From the NCBI RefSeq assembly GCF_016587435.1, contig NZ_BNJJ01000051.1, forward strand, positions 1-13,859: a stretch of DNA of 13,859 bases, given 5' to 3'. The translations under genes and the position numbers were made by a program. This document shows positions 1-5,978 of the stretch, piece by piece. Numbering within the stretch: position 1 is the first letter of the stretch; every line of letters starts with the position of its first letter. This stretch comes from Dictyobacter formicarum (GTDB lineage Bacteria > Chloroflexota > Ktedonobacteria > Ktedonobacterales > Ktedonobacteraceae). The notes under the pieces are model-generated. The model made no database searches. It was not told the DNA's origin and was given only the letters and a program-made list of their open reading frames with translations.

Positions 1-604
1 TCGCCCGCAAAAGGGTGGTCACCGGAATCTTACGTTTACGGTCAATCTTGACGGTTAAGAGATTTTTATTGCTGGTCTCAAACTCTAACCAGGCACCACG
101 GCCAGGAATGAGTTTGGCGGCGTAGAGCTTTTTACCAGTGGTGGCATCTTCATCTACTGTAAAGTAGACACCTGGAGAACGTACCAACTGGCTAACTACG
201 ACACGCTCGGCACCATTAATAATAAATGTACCATCTGTCGTCATCAAGGGAAAATCACCCATGAAGACATCTTTCTCGATAATTTCACCAGTCTCTTTAT
301 TGATCAAGCGCGCCTTTACATTCAAAGGAGCAGCAAACGTGGCGTCACGGTCGCGGCATTCGTCCTCGGAATACTTTGGCTTGCCAAATGGTTCAGGTGG
401 TACAATAAATTCTAAGCTCAGGTTTTTGCCGGTAAAGTCTTCAATCGGAGAAATTTCTTCGAAAAGCTCGCGCAAACCCTCTTTCTTAAACCACTCAAAG
501 GAGTCAAGTTGAATCTGAATCAGGCCAGGCATAGGCCGTATGTCTGGAATACGTGCAAAGGAAACACGCTCGGGGAGCGCAACGGCCCTTGTGCTTACTG
601 CCAT
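1..604 (-). CDS. rpoB: RNA polymerase beta subunit, N-terminal part (cut by window edge)
   Basis: Translating the minus strand from the ATG at 604 gives about 201 residues that read as the start of bacterial RpoB. The beginning is [16 protein letters not shown], followed by [14 protein letters not shown]. Further on come the beta protrusion/lobe signatures [21 protein letters not shown] and [12 protein letters not shown], then a [20 protein letters not shown] stretch. The protein is the catalytic beta subunit of RNA polymerase, and the remaining roughly 1,000 residues lie outside the window. The start is supported by a GAGGAG ribosome-binding site about ten bases upstream. The gene upstream on this strand is not rplJ or rplL but a distant membrane protein across about 850 non-coding bases. 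rpoB therefore probably has its own promoter here, though I could not pick a convincing one. The family call is certain. Confidence 0.97.
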   Translation of the reverse strand, partial: MAVSTRAVALPERVSFARIPDIRPMPGLIQIQLDSFEWFKKEGLRELFEEISPIEDFTGKNLSLEFIVPPEPFGKPKYSEDECRDRDATFAAPLNVKARLINKETGEIIEKDVFMGDFPLMTTDGTFIINGAERVVVSQLVRSPGVYFTVDEDATTGKKLYAAKLIPGRGAWLEFETSNKNLLTVKIDRKRKIPVTTLLRA

Positions 605-1459
605 ACTTGGTATTCTCCTCTCACCTAATCGCCCATAGAGGAATTTGAGAGACACGACAATTCGCACCTCTCAGTGCAACGAAAAACGGAAAAAAAAACA
701 GATAATTGCTTTATGATAATGCCTGTGTTGTGAAACGGTCTATGACAATAAAAGTAACCGCTTGCGCACGCAATGAGCGGTTACTCCTACACATATACTT
801 TTAATGATTGTTTGCTGATCGCCCACACAACTATCCCCTCCAGTGGAGATAAACAAGCTAGCTGCCAAGATCACAGGCACGGATTTAAGATAACCGAAAC
901 AGCAAAAAATACCACACTGTACCCTCTACCCGAAAATCCTGCTACATTTCAGAGCTGCGCTCTTGAAAGTGGGCTGAAGGTTCAACTTCATGTGGTTTAT
1001 GATAGTATCCTCACGTTTTTTGGGGAGTGATGTGTCGTTTCGTAATGTGTCTCGTCTCTTGGTTTACATCGTTACCTGTGTTATGAATCAGCTATAACAC
1101 TACTGTTACTAGTATACATACACTGGCAAGTGGTAATTATACGTCTTTGGATAATGTATGTCAATACTTTTTTGGAGCACTTCTCAAAAAGCGGTTAAAA
1201 GATCTGAAACTTCCTCTCAATTTATATAAACGCGTAGATTTGAAGTTTTATTCCATCAATACTCCGCTTTTCTATTCCTGCCTGCGGCAAGAAAGGAAAT
1301 TTATGGGGACTGATCATGCACCCAGCATGTTCGCTTTCATTACACAGAAAATATCAATAAACACGACACCAATAGGTTCGACCCTTATGGCCGATTTATT
1401 ATTCGACGCTGCACCTTTTATTCCCACCTTTACAAGAGAGGGACGAAAAAAGAGTGCTT
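605..1459. other. Long AT-rich non-coding stretch upstream of rpoB
   Basis: No convincing gene is visible in about 855 bases. The only open frames of note are plus-strand stretches at 773-1030 (ATG start inside a hairpin) and 1147-1473 (TTG start). Neither has a ribosome-binding site or a recognisable protein pattern, and the second runs into the opposite-strand membrane protein gene. The stretch should contain the rpoB promoter and leader, since rpoB starts at 604. It also contains one clear hairpin at 753-785, listed separately. A T-loop-like GGTTCGACCC at about 1376 has no matching acceptor stem, so it is not a tRNA. Confidence 0.6.
753..785 (-). repeat. Inverted repeat / hairpin upstream of rpoB
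   Basis: Perfect 10-bp arms AGTAACCGCT (753-762) and AGCGGTTACT (776-785) enclose 13 bases that could add a few more pairs (TGC/GCA). Read on the minus strand, the stem is followed by TTTTATTG, a short T-rich stretch. It could therefore act as a weak terminator or attenuator about 150 bases ahead of the rpoB start. It could equally be a protein-binding dyad. The structure is seen directly; the function is inferred. Confidence 0.5.
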
Positions 1460-2293
1460 TTATGCGACGCTGACGAGACGTTGAGAGTCTTCGAGGGCCT
1501 GCGCGATTTCTTCGCCCAGTGCTGGATTCCAGACTTGCTTGGCGTCCACCCAGCGTGCGTGGAGCAGCGATAATAGTTGACGCTGGTCTTCGGCTGATAG
1601 CAGGTTCAGGTCGACCAGCGATTCAGGATGACCAGGGTATGTGATAGTGAGCACGAAGTTGTCGATGCGAATGGTGGCCTGTCCGTTAAGCCGGTATGTG
1701 TGTGAGGAGCCTAGCTTACGGCAAAATGAGATACCGCCCAGGCACCCTACGAGGATGAATGAGGTCGCTACTATACTGACAACAATGCCGGCCACGCTCA
1801 AAATGATCGCTAGCCCGGTCGTGATAACCATTAGAACCGGCGATGGAATATGCATAGTCCAACCAATCAGGATAGCAGGGACGAGACCGATCAGCGCCGT
1901 GACAAAACACCAGAAGGCGCTGTTCATGATCCAGAAGATGCTCTTCATGTTTTCCGCGGAGAGGTCGCGCACGGTGACGGTGTCGTTGCCTTCGAAGGTG
2001 ACCATGCCTGCGGTATGCCCTTCACGCAGTGCATGCAGGAAACGTACAACCAGGATACTTCCTAAGATCGAGATAAAGGAGATGAACCAGGAGAGCGCGA
2101 CTAGCGCATCTTGCCATTTTAAATATAGTGTGAATTTGTGTACGTAGGTCGTCCATAAGGCTGCGCCACAGCAAACACCTACGATAGCCGTTACGATGAG
2201 TGCGAGAAAAAATAACCAACCCAGCCTTCGGATGCGTAGGTATTGTAAATGCGCTAAATCGAAACGATACGTATCTTTTACTGGTTGTATCAT
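1460..2293 (-). CDS. Four-helix membrane protein of unknown function
   Basis: I do not recognise the family. From the chosen start the protein has 277 residues. A short N-terminal cytoplasmic part is followed by hydrophobic helices at about 25-47, 64-86 and 119-144. A long hydrophobic run at about 152-188 is the fourth helix, possibly with a re-entrant or extra segment. A soluble C-terminal part of about 85 residues includes a region with beta-strand character (TYRLNGQATIRIDNFVLTI) and an alpha-helical end. The segment between helices 2 and 3 (about 88-118) is also soluble. The frame extends seven codons further to an ATG at 2314, but that has no ribosome-binding site. The ATG at 2293 follows AGGGG with a 7-base spacer, so it is preferred. 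The gene stands alone between two long non-coding gaps, so context gives no function. Confidence 0.8.
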   Translation of the reverse strand: MIQPVKDTYRFDLAHLQYLRIRRLGWLFFLALIVTAIVGVCCGAALWTTYVHKFTLYLKWQDALVALSWFISFISILGSILVVRFLHALREGHTAGMVTFEGNDTVTVRDLSAENMKSIFWIMNSAFWCFVTALIGLVPAILIGWTMHIPSPVLMVITTGLAIILSVAGIVVSIVATSFILVGCLGGISFCRKLGSSHTYRLNGQATIRIDNFVLTITYPGHPESLVDLNLLSAEDQRQLLSLLHARWVDAKQVWNPALGEEIAQALEDSQRLVSVA

Positions 2294-2374
2294 AACTCTA
2301 CCCCTGATGTACATCGAATATGTTTATATGTGGCCTTTTCAAATGGTCAGACCTCGTTCTAGTTTGCTCTCTAC

Positions 2375-2404
2375 TCTATGCTTTAACGATTCAGACTATG
2401 TCAA
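2375..2404 (-). promoter_or_regulatory. Possible sigma-70-type promoter of the membrane protein gene
   Basis: On the minus strand a perfect -35 hexamer TTGACA (2404-2399) is followed 18 bases later by CATAGA (2380-2375), which is a poor -10. The position, about 80 bases ahead of the ATG at 2293, is suitable. The -35 is strong but the -10 is weak, so this is a candidate only. Confidence 0.3.
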
Positions 2405-2529
2405 TAGTGACAAAAAATAACCAGATTTCGTTGTTTTGAATCGTTTTTATGCAAGTAGTTTCCCTATAATACACCTTTCCATCATATTATTACGAATTAG
2501 TAGGCATTTAGTTTCTGGACAATGTGTGT

Positions 2530-2548
2530 CATAGCATATCATGCTATG
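2530..2548. repeat. Short perfect dyad in the intergenic gap
   Basis: CATAGCAT and ATGCTATG are perfect 8-bp inverted arms around a 3-base centre. There is no T-tract on either side. The dyad lies about 240 bases ahead of the membrane protein start, which is rather far for a simple operator. It could be a protein-binding site or an RNA hairpin; no function is assigned. Confidence 0.4.
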
Positions 2549-2636
2549 TCTAAAAAGCTATGCCGGAGATGATTTTGTGAAAATCAGTGATTCTTTGAGC
2601 GAGCACCAACCCGGGGGCGCTGATACCCCCATTCTT

Positions 2637-2694
2637 TTTTATGGATTGTTGCAGCACGTGCGCAGATGCGCACGTGCTGCAACAATCCATAAAA
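2637..2694. terminator. 28-bp perfect palindrome downstream of cysK, probable 3'-end hairpin
   Basis: Arms at 2637-2664 and 2667-2694 are perfectly complementary over 28 bases and separated only by GA. The outer ends are AT-rich (TTTTATGG / CCATAAAA) and the core is GC-rich, with CACGTG in each arm. It begins about 75 bases past the cysK stop codon, where a transcript end is expected. On either strand the bases after the stem are A-rich rather than a U-tract, so this is not a textbook intrinsic terminator. A smaller stem (GCGCC/GGCGC, 2703-2715, inside ACGTT/AACGT) sits between it and cysK. The structure is certain; termination or mRNA 3'-end protection is inferred from position. Confidence 0.65.
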
Positions 2695-2769
2695 CGTTTT
2701 GAGCGCCGTAGGCGCGTAACGTCAGGGGTCGAAGACACGGAAAGCAGGCTCTTTACACACCACACGCTT

Positions 2770-3741
2770 TTAGCGTAAATTGGTACGCAAGTCATCGAAG
2801 AGGATGGTTTGCAGGTAGCGCTCAGCGGCACTGGGAAAAATAGTCACGATAACTTTCCCACGATTTTGCTCTTTTCTGGCTTCCTGTAAAGCTGCCCAGG
2901 CGACGGCTCCGCTGCTGATGCCGATCGATAGACCTTCTTCTTTGATAATCTGGATGGCTGTCTCTACCGCATCATGGTCGCTCACTGGAATCACGCGGTC
3001 GATCAGATCCACGCGCAGAGTGTCTGGAATAAAGCCTGGGCCCAACCCTTCAATGCGATGAGGGCCCGGACGTCCGCCCGATAAAACAGCACAGGTGGCC
3101 GGTTCGACAGCGATGACTTCCAGTTCGGGCTTGCGAGCCCGCAGTCCTTCTGCGACACCGGTCAGGGTGCCACCGGTGCCAACACCAATCACCACCATAT
3201 CAACTGTGCCGGCTGTCTGTTCCCAGATTTCGACCGCGGTACCCTCACGGTGGGCACGAGGGTTGGCCTGATTGTAAAATTGCTGGGGATACCAGGTGTT
3301 GGGAAGCGTTGTGCGTAATTCGATGATTTTGTTGATGGCTCCACGCATGCCTTGAGCAGCAGGGGTTAAGATAATCTCGGCTCCAAAACGCTGCAACAGG
3401 TGACGTCGCTCCGGACTTACGGTATCCGGCATGGTAAGAATACAATGATAACCACGCGCAGCCGCAATGGCCGCTAATGAGATACCCATGTTACCACTGG
3501 TCGGCTCAATAATAGTACTGCCAAGTCGCAATAAACCCTGTTGCTCGGCCTCGCAGATCATTTGCAGGGCTACCCGATCCTTTGAGCTACCGCCGGGACT
3601 GAACATCTCCAGCTTGGCTAATATCTTTGCTACAACTCCAGATCGCTCACCAAAATTATCTTCCTCGGAAGCAAAACGCCCTAATTCTACAAGAGGAGTA
3701 CGACCAACCAATTCAGTAGCATTTTTCGCCCAATGGACCAT
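2770..3741 (-). CDS. cysK: Cysteine synthase-like PLP enzyme (O-acetylserine sulfhydrylase family)
   Basis: The 323-residue length is typical of bacterial cysteine synthases, which use pyridoxal phosphate to make cysteine from O-acetylserine and sulfide in the cytoplasm. The N-terminal NATELVGRTPLVEL is the family opening. SPGGSSKDR holds the PLP-binding lysine, K54. The substrate loop is TSGNMG (81-86), then MPDTVSPERRHLL. QFYNQANPRAH follows, then the phosphate-binding GVGTGGT (186-192), SGGRPGPHRIEGLGPGFIP and GISSGA (274-279). The loop reads SGNM where most O-acetylserine enzymes have SGNT, and FYNQANP replaces FxNPANP. The substrate could therefore be O-phosphoserine or another relative, such as a cystathionine beta-synthase-like reaction. 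The ATG at 3741 follows AGAAGG at a longish 13 bases. The receiver gene ends only 29 bases upstream, so the two are probably co-transcribed. Confidence 0.88.
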   Translation of the reverse strand: MVHWAKNATELVGRTPLVELGRFASEEDNFGERSGVVAKILAKLEMFSPGGSSKDRVALQMICEAEQQGLLRLGSTIIEPTSGNMGISLAAIAAARGYHCILTMPDTVSPERRHLLQRFGAEIILTPAAQGMRGAINKIIELRTTLPNTWYPQQFYNQANPRAHREGTAVEIWEQTAGTVDMVVIGVGTGGTLTGVAEGLRARKPELEVIAVEPATCAVLSGGRPGPHRIEGLGPGFIPDTLRVDLIDRVIPVSDHDAVETAIQIIKEEGLSIGISSGAVAWAALQEARKEQNRGKVIVTIFPSAAERYLQTILFDDLRTNLR

Positions 3742-3770
3742 AACTATTTGTTAGCCTTCTTTCTACAGAA

Positions 3771-4157
3771 TTACTCCTCCGGTAGCAAAGCGCGAATAAT
3801 ACTGACCAGTTCTTGCATATTAAATGGTTTACGAAGGAGAATACCAGCCTGTAATCCCATACGATGCAATTCCCAATCGTGGCTCCCAGTCATAACGATA
3901 ATGGGGATGTGTTTTGTGTTACTATGACCGCGCAAATATTTATAGAGGGATCCACCATCTAAACTTGGTAAACCTACATCTAATAACACCAGGTCTGCTC
4001 CCACATAGGGCAACTGGTCTTTCGCTGTTTGCCCATCTGAATAAATATGCACACGCCACTGACCAAAGAACTTTAACGTGTCACAGAACATCTCGGTCAA
4101 TCGTGGATCATCCTCAACGATAGCAATCAGTTTCTGCTCTTCCAATGCTTCAGCCAC
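3771..4157 (-). CDS. Stand-alone receiver-domain response regulator (CheY-like)
   Basis: The 128 residues form a single receiver domain with no output domain. The acidic pocket is E15-D16-D17 and the likely phosphorylation site is D60 (LVLLDVGLP). The switch threonine is T90 (VMTGS), and the conserved K110 is followed by proline (RKPF). Such proteins pass phosphate or signal by protein contact rather than by DNA binding. The start is a GTG at 4157, preceded by AAAGGGGG with a 10-base spacer. No ATG is available in frame nearby. It lies 29 bases upstream of cysK on the same strand and 207 bases downstream of the Rrf2-family gene. The kinase is not identifiable: the nearest histidine kinase is divergent and already has its own regulator. 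Confidence 0.9.
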   Translation of the reverse strand: MAEALEEQKLIAIVEDDPRLTEMFCDTLKFFGQWRVHIYSDGQTAKDQLPYVGADLVLLDVGLPSLDGGSLYKYLRGHSNTKHIPIIVMTGSHDWELHRMGLQAGILLRKPFNMQELVSIIRALLPEE

Positions 4158-4364
4158 GTGCTACCATCCCCCTTTGCATATTTATCACACATACATCCTT
4201 ATGCCTCCTCTCACCACTATCCACCCTTAAGAAATACAAAGGTCACGATTAACCTTTTCTAGCTCCAATCGTGTCCCCTGCATTGCATCCATGCATATAT
4301 ACAAACAAGGCATATGCGCACATCTTCTTTATAGATATATCAGTTTAAGAGTAGCGCACCCTGG

Positions 4365-4805
4365 TTAGATATAGTACATGGTCTCTTCAGGACTACCAGT
4401 ACGATGCTTTTGAGCCAATTCCTCAATTGTGGTCGCAGTTAAGATCTGTTGGGTCAGGGTATCAATCTGTTGCCAGACATCTCGCAAGGCGCAACCGGGA
4501 GAAAGCTTGCAAAAACTTGGAGTGGGCAAACATTCCATGGGCGGAACGTATCCTTCAAGGGCTTGCATCACCTGTGCCATCGTAATTTGACTTGGCGCTT
4601 TGGCTAGCATGTGGCCGCCTTTTGGACCACGCACGCTTTTCACCAACCCTTCTTTACGTAACACCATGAGGATTTGATCGAGATATTGCTCTGGGATATG
4701 TTGTCGATTCGCAATATCCGCGCTTTCAATCGGCCCTTGCCCGTAATATGCAGCCATATCGAGCATAGCTCGCAGACCATAGTCTCCCTTCATTGTTAAC
4801 TTCAT
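4365..4805 (-). CDS. Rrf2-family transcriptional regulator with probable Fe-S cluster
   Basis: From the ATG at 4805 the protein has 146 residues and the layout of the Rrf2 family (IscR, NsrR, CymR). MKLTMKGDYGLRAML begins the first helix. A winged helix-turn-helix follows to about residue 70, with IPEQYLDQILMVLRKEGLVKS then RGPKGGHMLAK. A dimerisation helix forms the C-terminal part. Cysteines C92, C99 and C105 fall almost exactly where IscR has its [2Fe-2S] ligands (92, 98, 104), with one extra residue in the first gap and no histidine at 107. D8 is present, a position used as a ligand in NsrR. The frame extends to a TTG at 4829, but the ATG at 4805 has AAAGGAAAGG about 8 bases upstream and matches the family start. 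It is transcribed towards the receiver and cysK genes, which it may control. Confidence 0.9.
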   Translation of the reverse strand: MKLTMKGDYGLRAMLDMAAYYGQGPIESADIANRQHIPEQYLDQILMVLRKEGLVKSVRGPKGGHMLAKAPSQITMAQVMQALEGYVPPMECLPTPSFCKLSPGCALRDVWQQIDTLTQQILTATTIEELAQKHRTGSPEETMYYI

Positions 4806-4840
4806 TGTCGGGGCCTTTCCTTTGGGCAAAGTGACTGAAT

Positions 4841-4860
4841 CTAGTTACCTTTTTATCTAG
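4841..4860. promoter_or_regulatory. Imperfect dyad at the Rrf2 gene transcription start, candidate operator
   Basis: CTAGTTA and TATCTAG form inverted arms with one mismatch around a 6-base T-rich centre. The dyad covers roughly +1 to +19 of the transcript predicted from the promoter at 4866-4894. This position suits autorepression, which is common for Rrf2 regulators. It does not clearly match the IscR type 1 or CymR consensus, so the assignment is inference from place and symmetry. Confidence 0.35.
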
Positions 4861-4865
4861 TGTTT

Positions 4866-4894
4866 AGGATATATCAGTAGAGAATGCATGTCAA
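4866..4894 (-). promoter_or_regulatory. Sigma-70-type promoter of the Rrf2-family gene
   Basis: On the minus strand, a perfect -35 TTGACA (4894-4889) and TATCCT (4871-4866) are separated by exactly 17 bases. This predicts a start near 4859, about 54 bases ahead of the ATG at 4805. The -10 matches four of six consensus bases. Confidence 0.6.
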
Positions 4895-5007
4895 TGGTTT
4901 TCAGCGCTATCCAGGGCTAAACTTGACTAAATTGGTAAACTTTCTATGTCGGTCCAGCCGTGACATTCGTTTGCCGCAAATCATGGCTTAATACGAGATA
5001 AGCACTG

Positions 5008-5019
5008 ATCAAATTTGAT
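5008..5019. promoter_or_regulatory. Perfect 12-bp AT-rich palindrome between divergent genes
   Basis: ATCAAATTTGAT is a perfect palindrome in the 363-base region between the Rrf2 gene and the OmpR-type regulator. It lies about 40 bases upstream of the -35 of the latter. It may be an operator or activator site. A 12-bp AT-rich palindrome can also occur by chance. Confidence 0.3.
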
Positions 5020-5059
5020 TAAATTATGCTGAGAATAAGGATAAACAGAAATATCAGGC

Positions 5060-5088
5060 TTGCAGGTCCACACAGACATATCTATAAT
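5060..5088 (+). promoter_or_regulatory. Promoter of the two-component operon
   Basis: TTGCAG (5060-5065) and a perfect -10 TATAAT (5083-5088) are separated by 17 bases. The predicted start is near 5095, leaving a leader of about 74 bases before the ATG at 5169. The -35 keeps only the TTG of the consensus, so an activator may help. The upstream dyad at 5008-5019 is one candidate site. Confidence 0.6.
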
Positions 5089-5168
5089 GAACCTTAGAAA
5101 CACAGGCACAATTCTTCAATTATTGATGCCCGCTTGTGTTATTCGTTGGATTACCAGGAGACAAAACT

Positions 5169-5927
5169 ATGCAGCAAGGCAATACCTGGCAGGCAAACCA
5201 GGAGCATCAGCCACAGTTAAAGGTTCTTGTTGTTGATGATGAGGATAATATTATTGAGCTCATTCGCCTCGGCCTACGCTATGAGGGCTTTCAGGTTGAG
5301 GTGGCCTCAGACGGGGAACAAGGCATTGCGCTGGCGCAACGCATCGATCCAGACCTGGTTATCCTGGATGTGATGATGCCCGGCATCGATGGACTGGAGG
5401 TTTGTCGCCGTCTCCGTGGCAATCCAACAACACGCGATGTGCCCATTTTGATGTTGACGGCTAAGGATGAGGTAGGCGACCGTATTTTAGGCTTGCAAAC
5501 TGGCGCCGATGATTATTTGACCAAACCTTTTGACTTTTATGAGTTGCTGGAACGTATTAAAGCTATATTGCGTCGTCAGAGTCGTTCAAAATCTTCGCTG
5601 AGCGATGCCAAAAGCATCGATACTGATCAGATTTTACAATGTGGCGATCTGAGTATGAATACGGCTACACGTGAGGTGACTCGTAATGGGCAGTCGATCG
5701 AGTTGACCGCCACCGAATATAACCTCTTGCAGCTATTTATGACTCATCCGCGTCAGGTTTTGGATCGGCAAACGATCCTGAATCGTGTCTGGGGCTACGA
5801 TTTCCTGGGCGAAACAAATATCATTGAGGTCTATGTGCGCTACTTGCGTGAGAAAATTGAAGATACACCTAGCACACCACGCTTGATCGTGACTGTACGC
5901 GGCGTGGGCTATGTTCTCAAGTGCTAA
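5169..5927 (+). CDS. OmpR/PhoB-type response regulator
   Basis: The 252 residues contain an N-terminal receiver and a C-terminal winged-helix DNA-binding domain. In the receiver (about 17-135) the acidic pair is D23-D24 and the phosphorylated aspartate is D67 in VILDVMMPG. The switch threonine is T97 (LMLTAKD) and the conserved lysine is K119 (LTKPFD). The DNA-binding part (about 156-252) shows ELTATEYNLLQLFMTHP and the family ending VTVRGVGYVL. It would bind tandem DNA sites when phosphorylated by the kinase encoded 51 bases downstream. The frame extends upstream to a GTG at 5136, but the ATG at 5169 follows AGGAG by 8 bases and is preferred. The targets cannot be told from sequence; it could be PhoB, WalR or another paralogue. 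Confidence 0.95.
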   Translation: MQQGNTWQANQEHQPQLKVLVVDDEDNIIELIRLGLRYEGFQVEVASDGEQGIALAQRIDPDLVILDVMMPGIDGLEVCRRLRGNPTTRDVPILMLTAKDEVGDRILGLQTGADDYLTKPFDFYELLERIKAILRRQSRSKSSLSDAKSIDTDQILQCGDLSMNTATREVTRNGQSIELTATEYNLLQLFMTHPRQVLDRQTILNRVWGYDFLGETNIIEVYVRYLREKIEDTPSTPRLIVTVRGVGYVLKC

Positions 5928-5978
5928 TGTCTTTTTAGTACACTCGTCTGTCTATTCGTCAAGTGGAGTATCACGACC

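Larger units (their letters stand above)
2294..2636. other. Non-coding gap between the membrane protein and cysK genes
   Basis: About 340 AT-rich bases with no supported gene. The part nearest 2294 is the leader and promoter of the membrane protein gene. An 8-bp perfect dyad lies at 2530-2548. A small GGGGG/CCCCC hairpin at about 2613-2630 is followed by T-rich sequence on the plus strand, but no plus-strand gene precedes it. The long palindrome at 2637-2694 closes the gap towards cysK. Confidence 0.55.

Noticed and set aside
773..1030. Plus-strand open frame of 85 codons
   Set aside because: Its ATG lies inside the 753-785 hairpin, no ribosome-binding site precedes it, and the translation shows no protein-like pattern.
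1370..1395. T-arm-like GGTTCGACCC suggesting a tRNA
   Set aside because: No matching acceptor stem or anticodon arm is found in the 60 bases upstream.
1147..1473. Plus-strand open frame of 108 codons upstream of rpoB
   Set aside because: It needs a TTG start with no ribosome-binding site, and its end overlaps the 3' end of the opposite-strand membrane protein gene.
1641..2147. Plus-strand open frame of 168 codons
   Set aside because: It lies entirely antisense to the membrane protein gene, and its composition is explained by the complement of that gene.
2610..2640. GGGGG/CCCCC hairpin followed by T-run as a plus-strand terminator
   Set aside because: The stem is only five pairs and no plus-strand gene lies upstream for it to terminate.
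2637..2694. Mobile-element (MITE-like) origin of the two long palindromes
   Set aside because: The palindromes at 2637 and 11725 share no sequence, and I saw no flanking target-site duplications.
4920..4950. TTGACT/TATGTC as a second promoter for the two-component operon
   Set aside because: The spacer is 16 bases and the -10 is poor; the TATAAT promoter at 5060-5088 is better placed and stronger.
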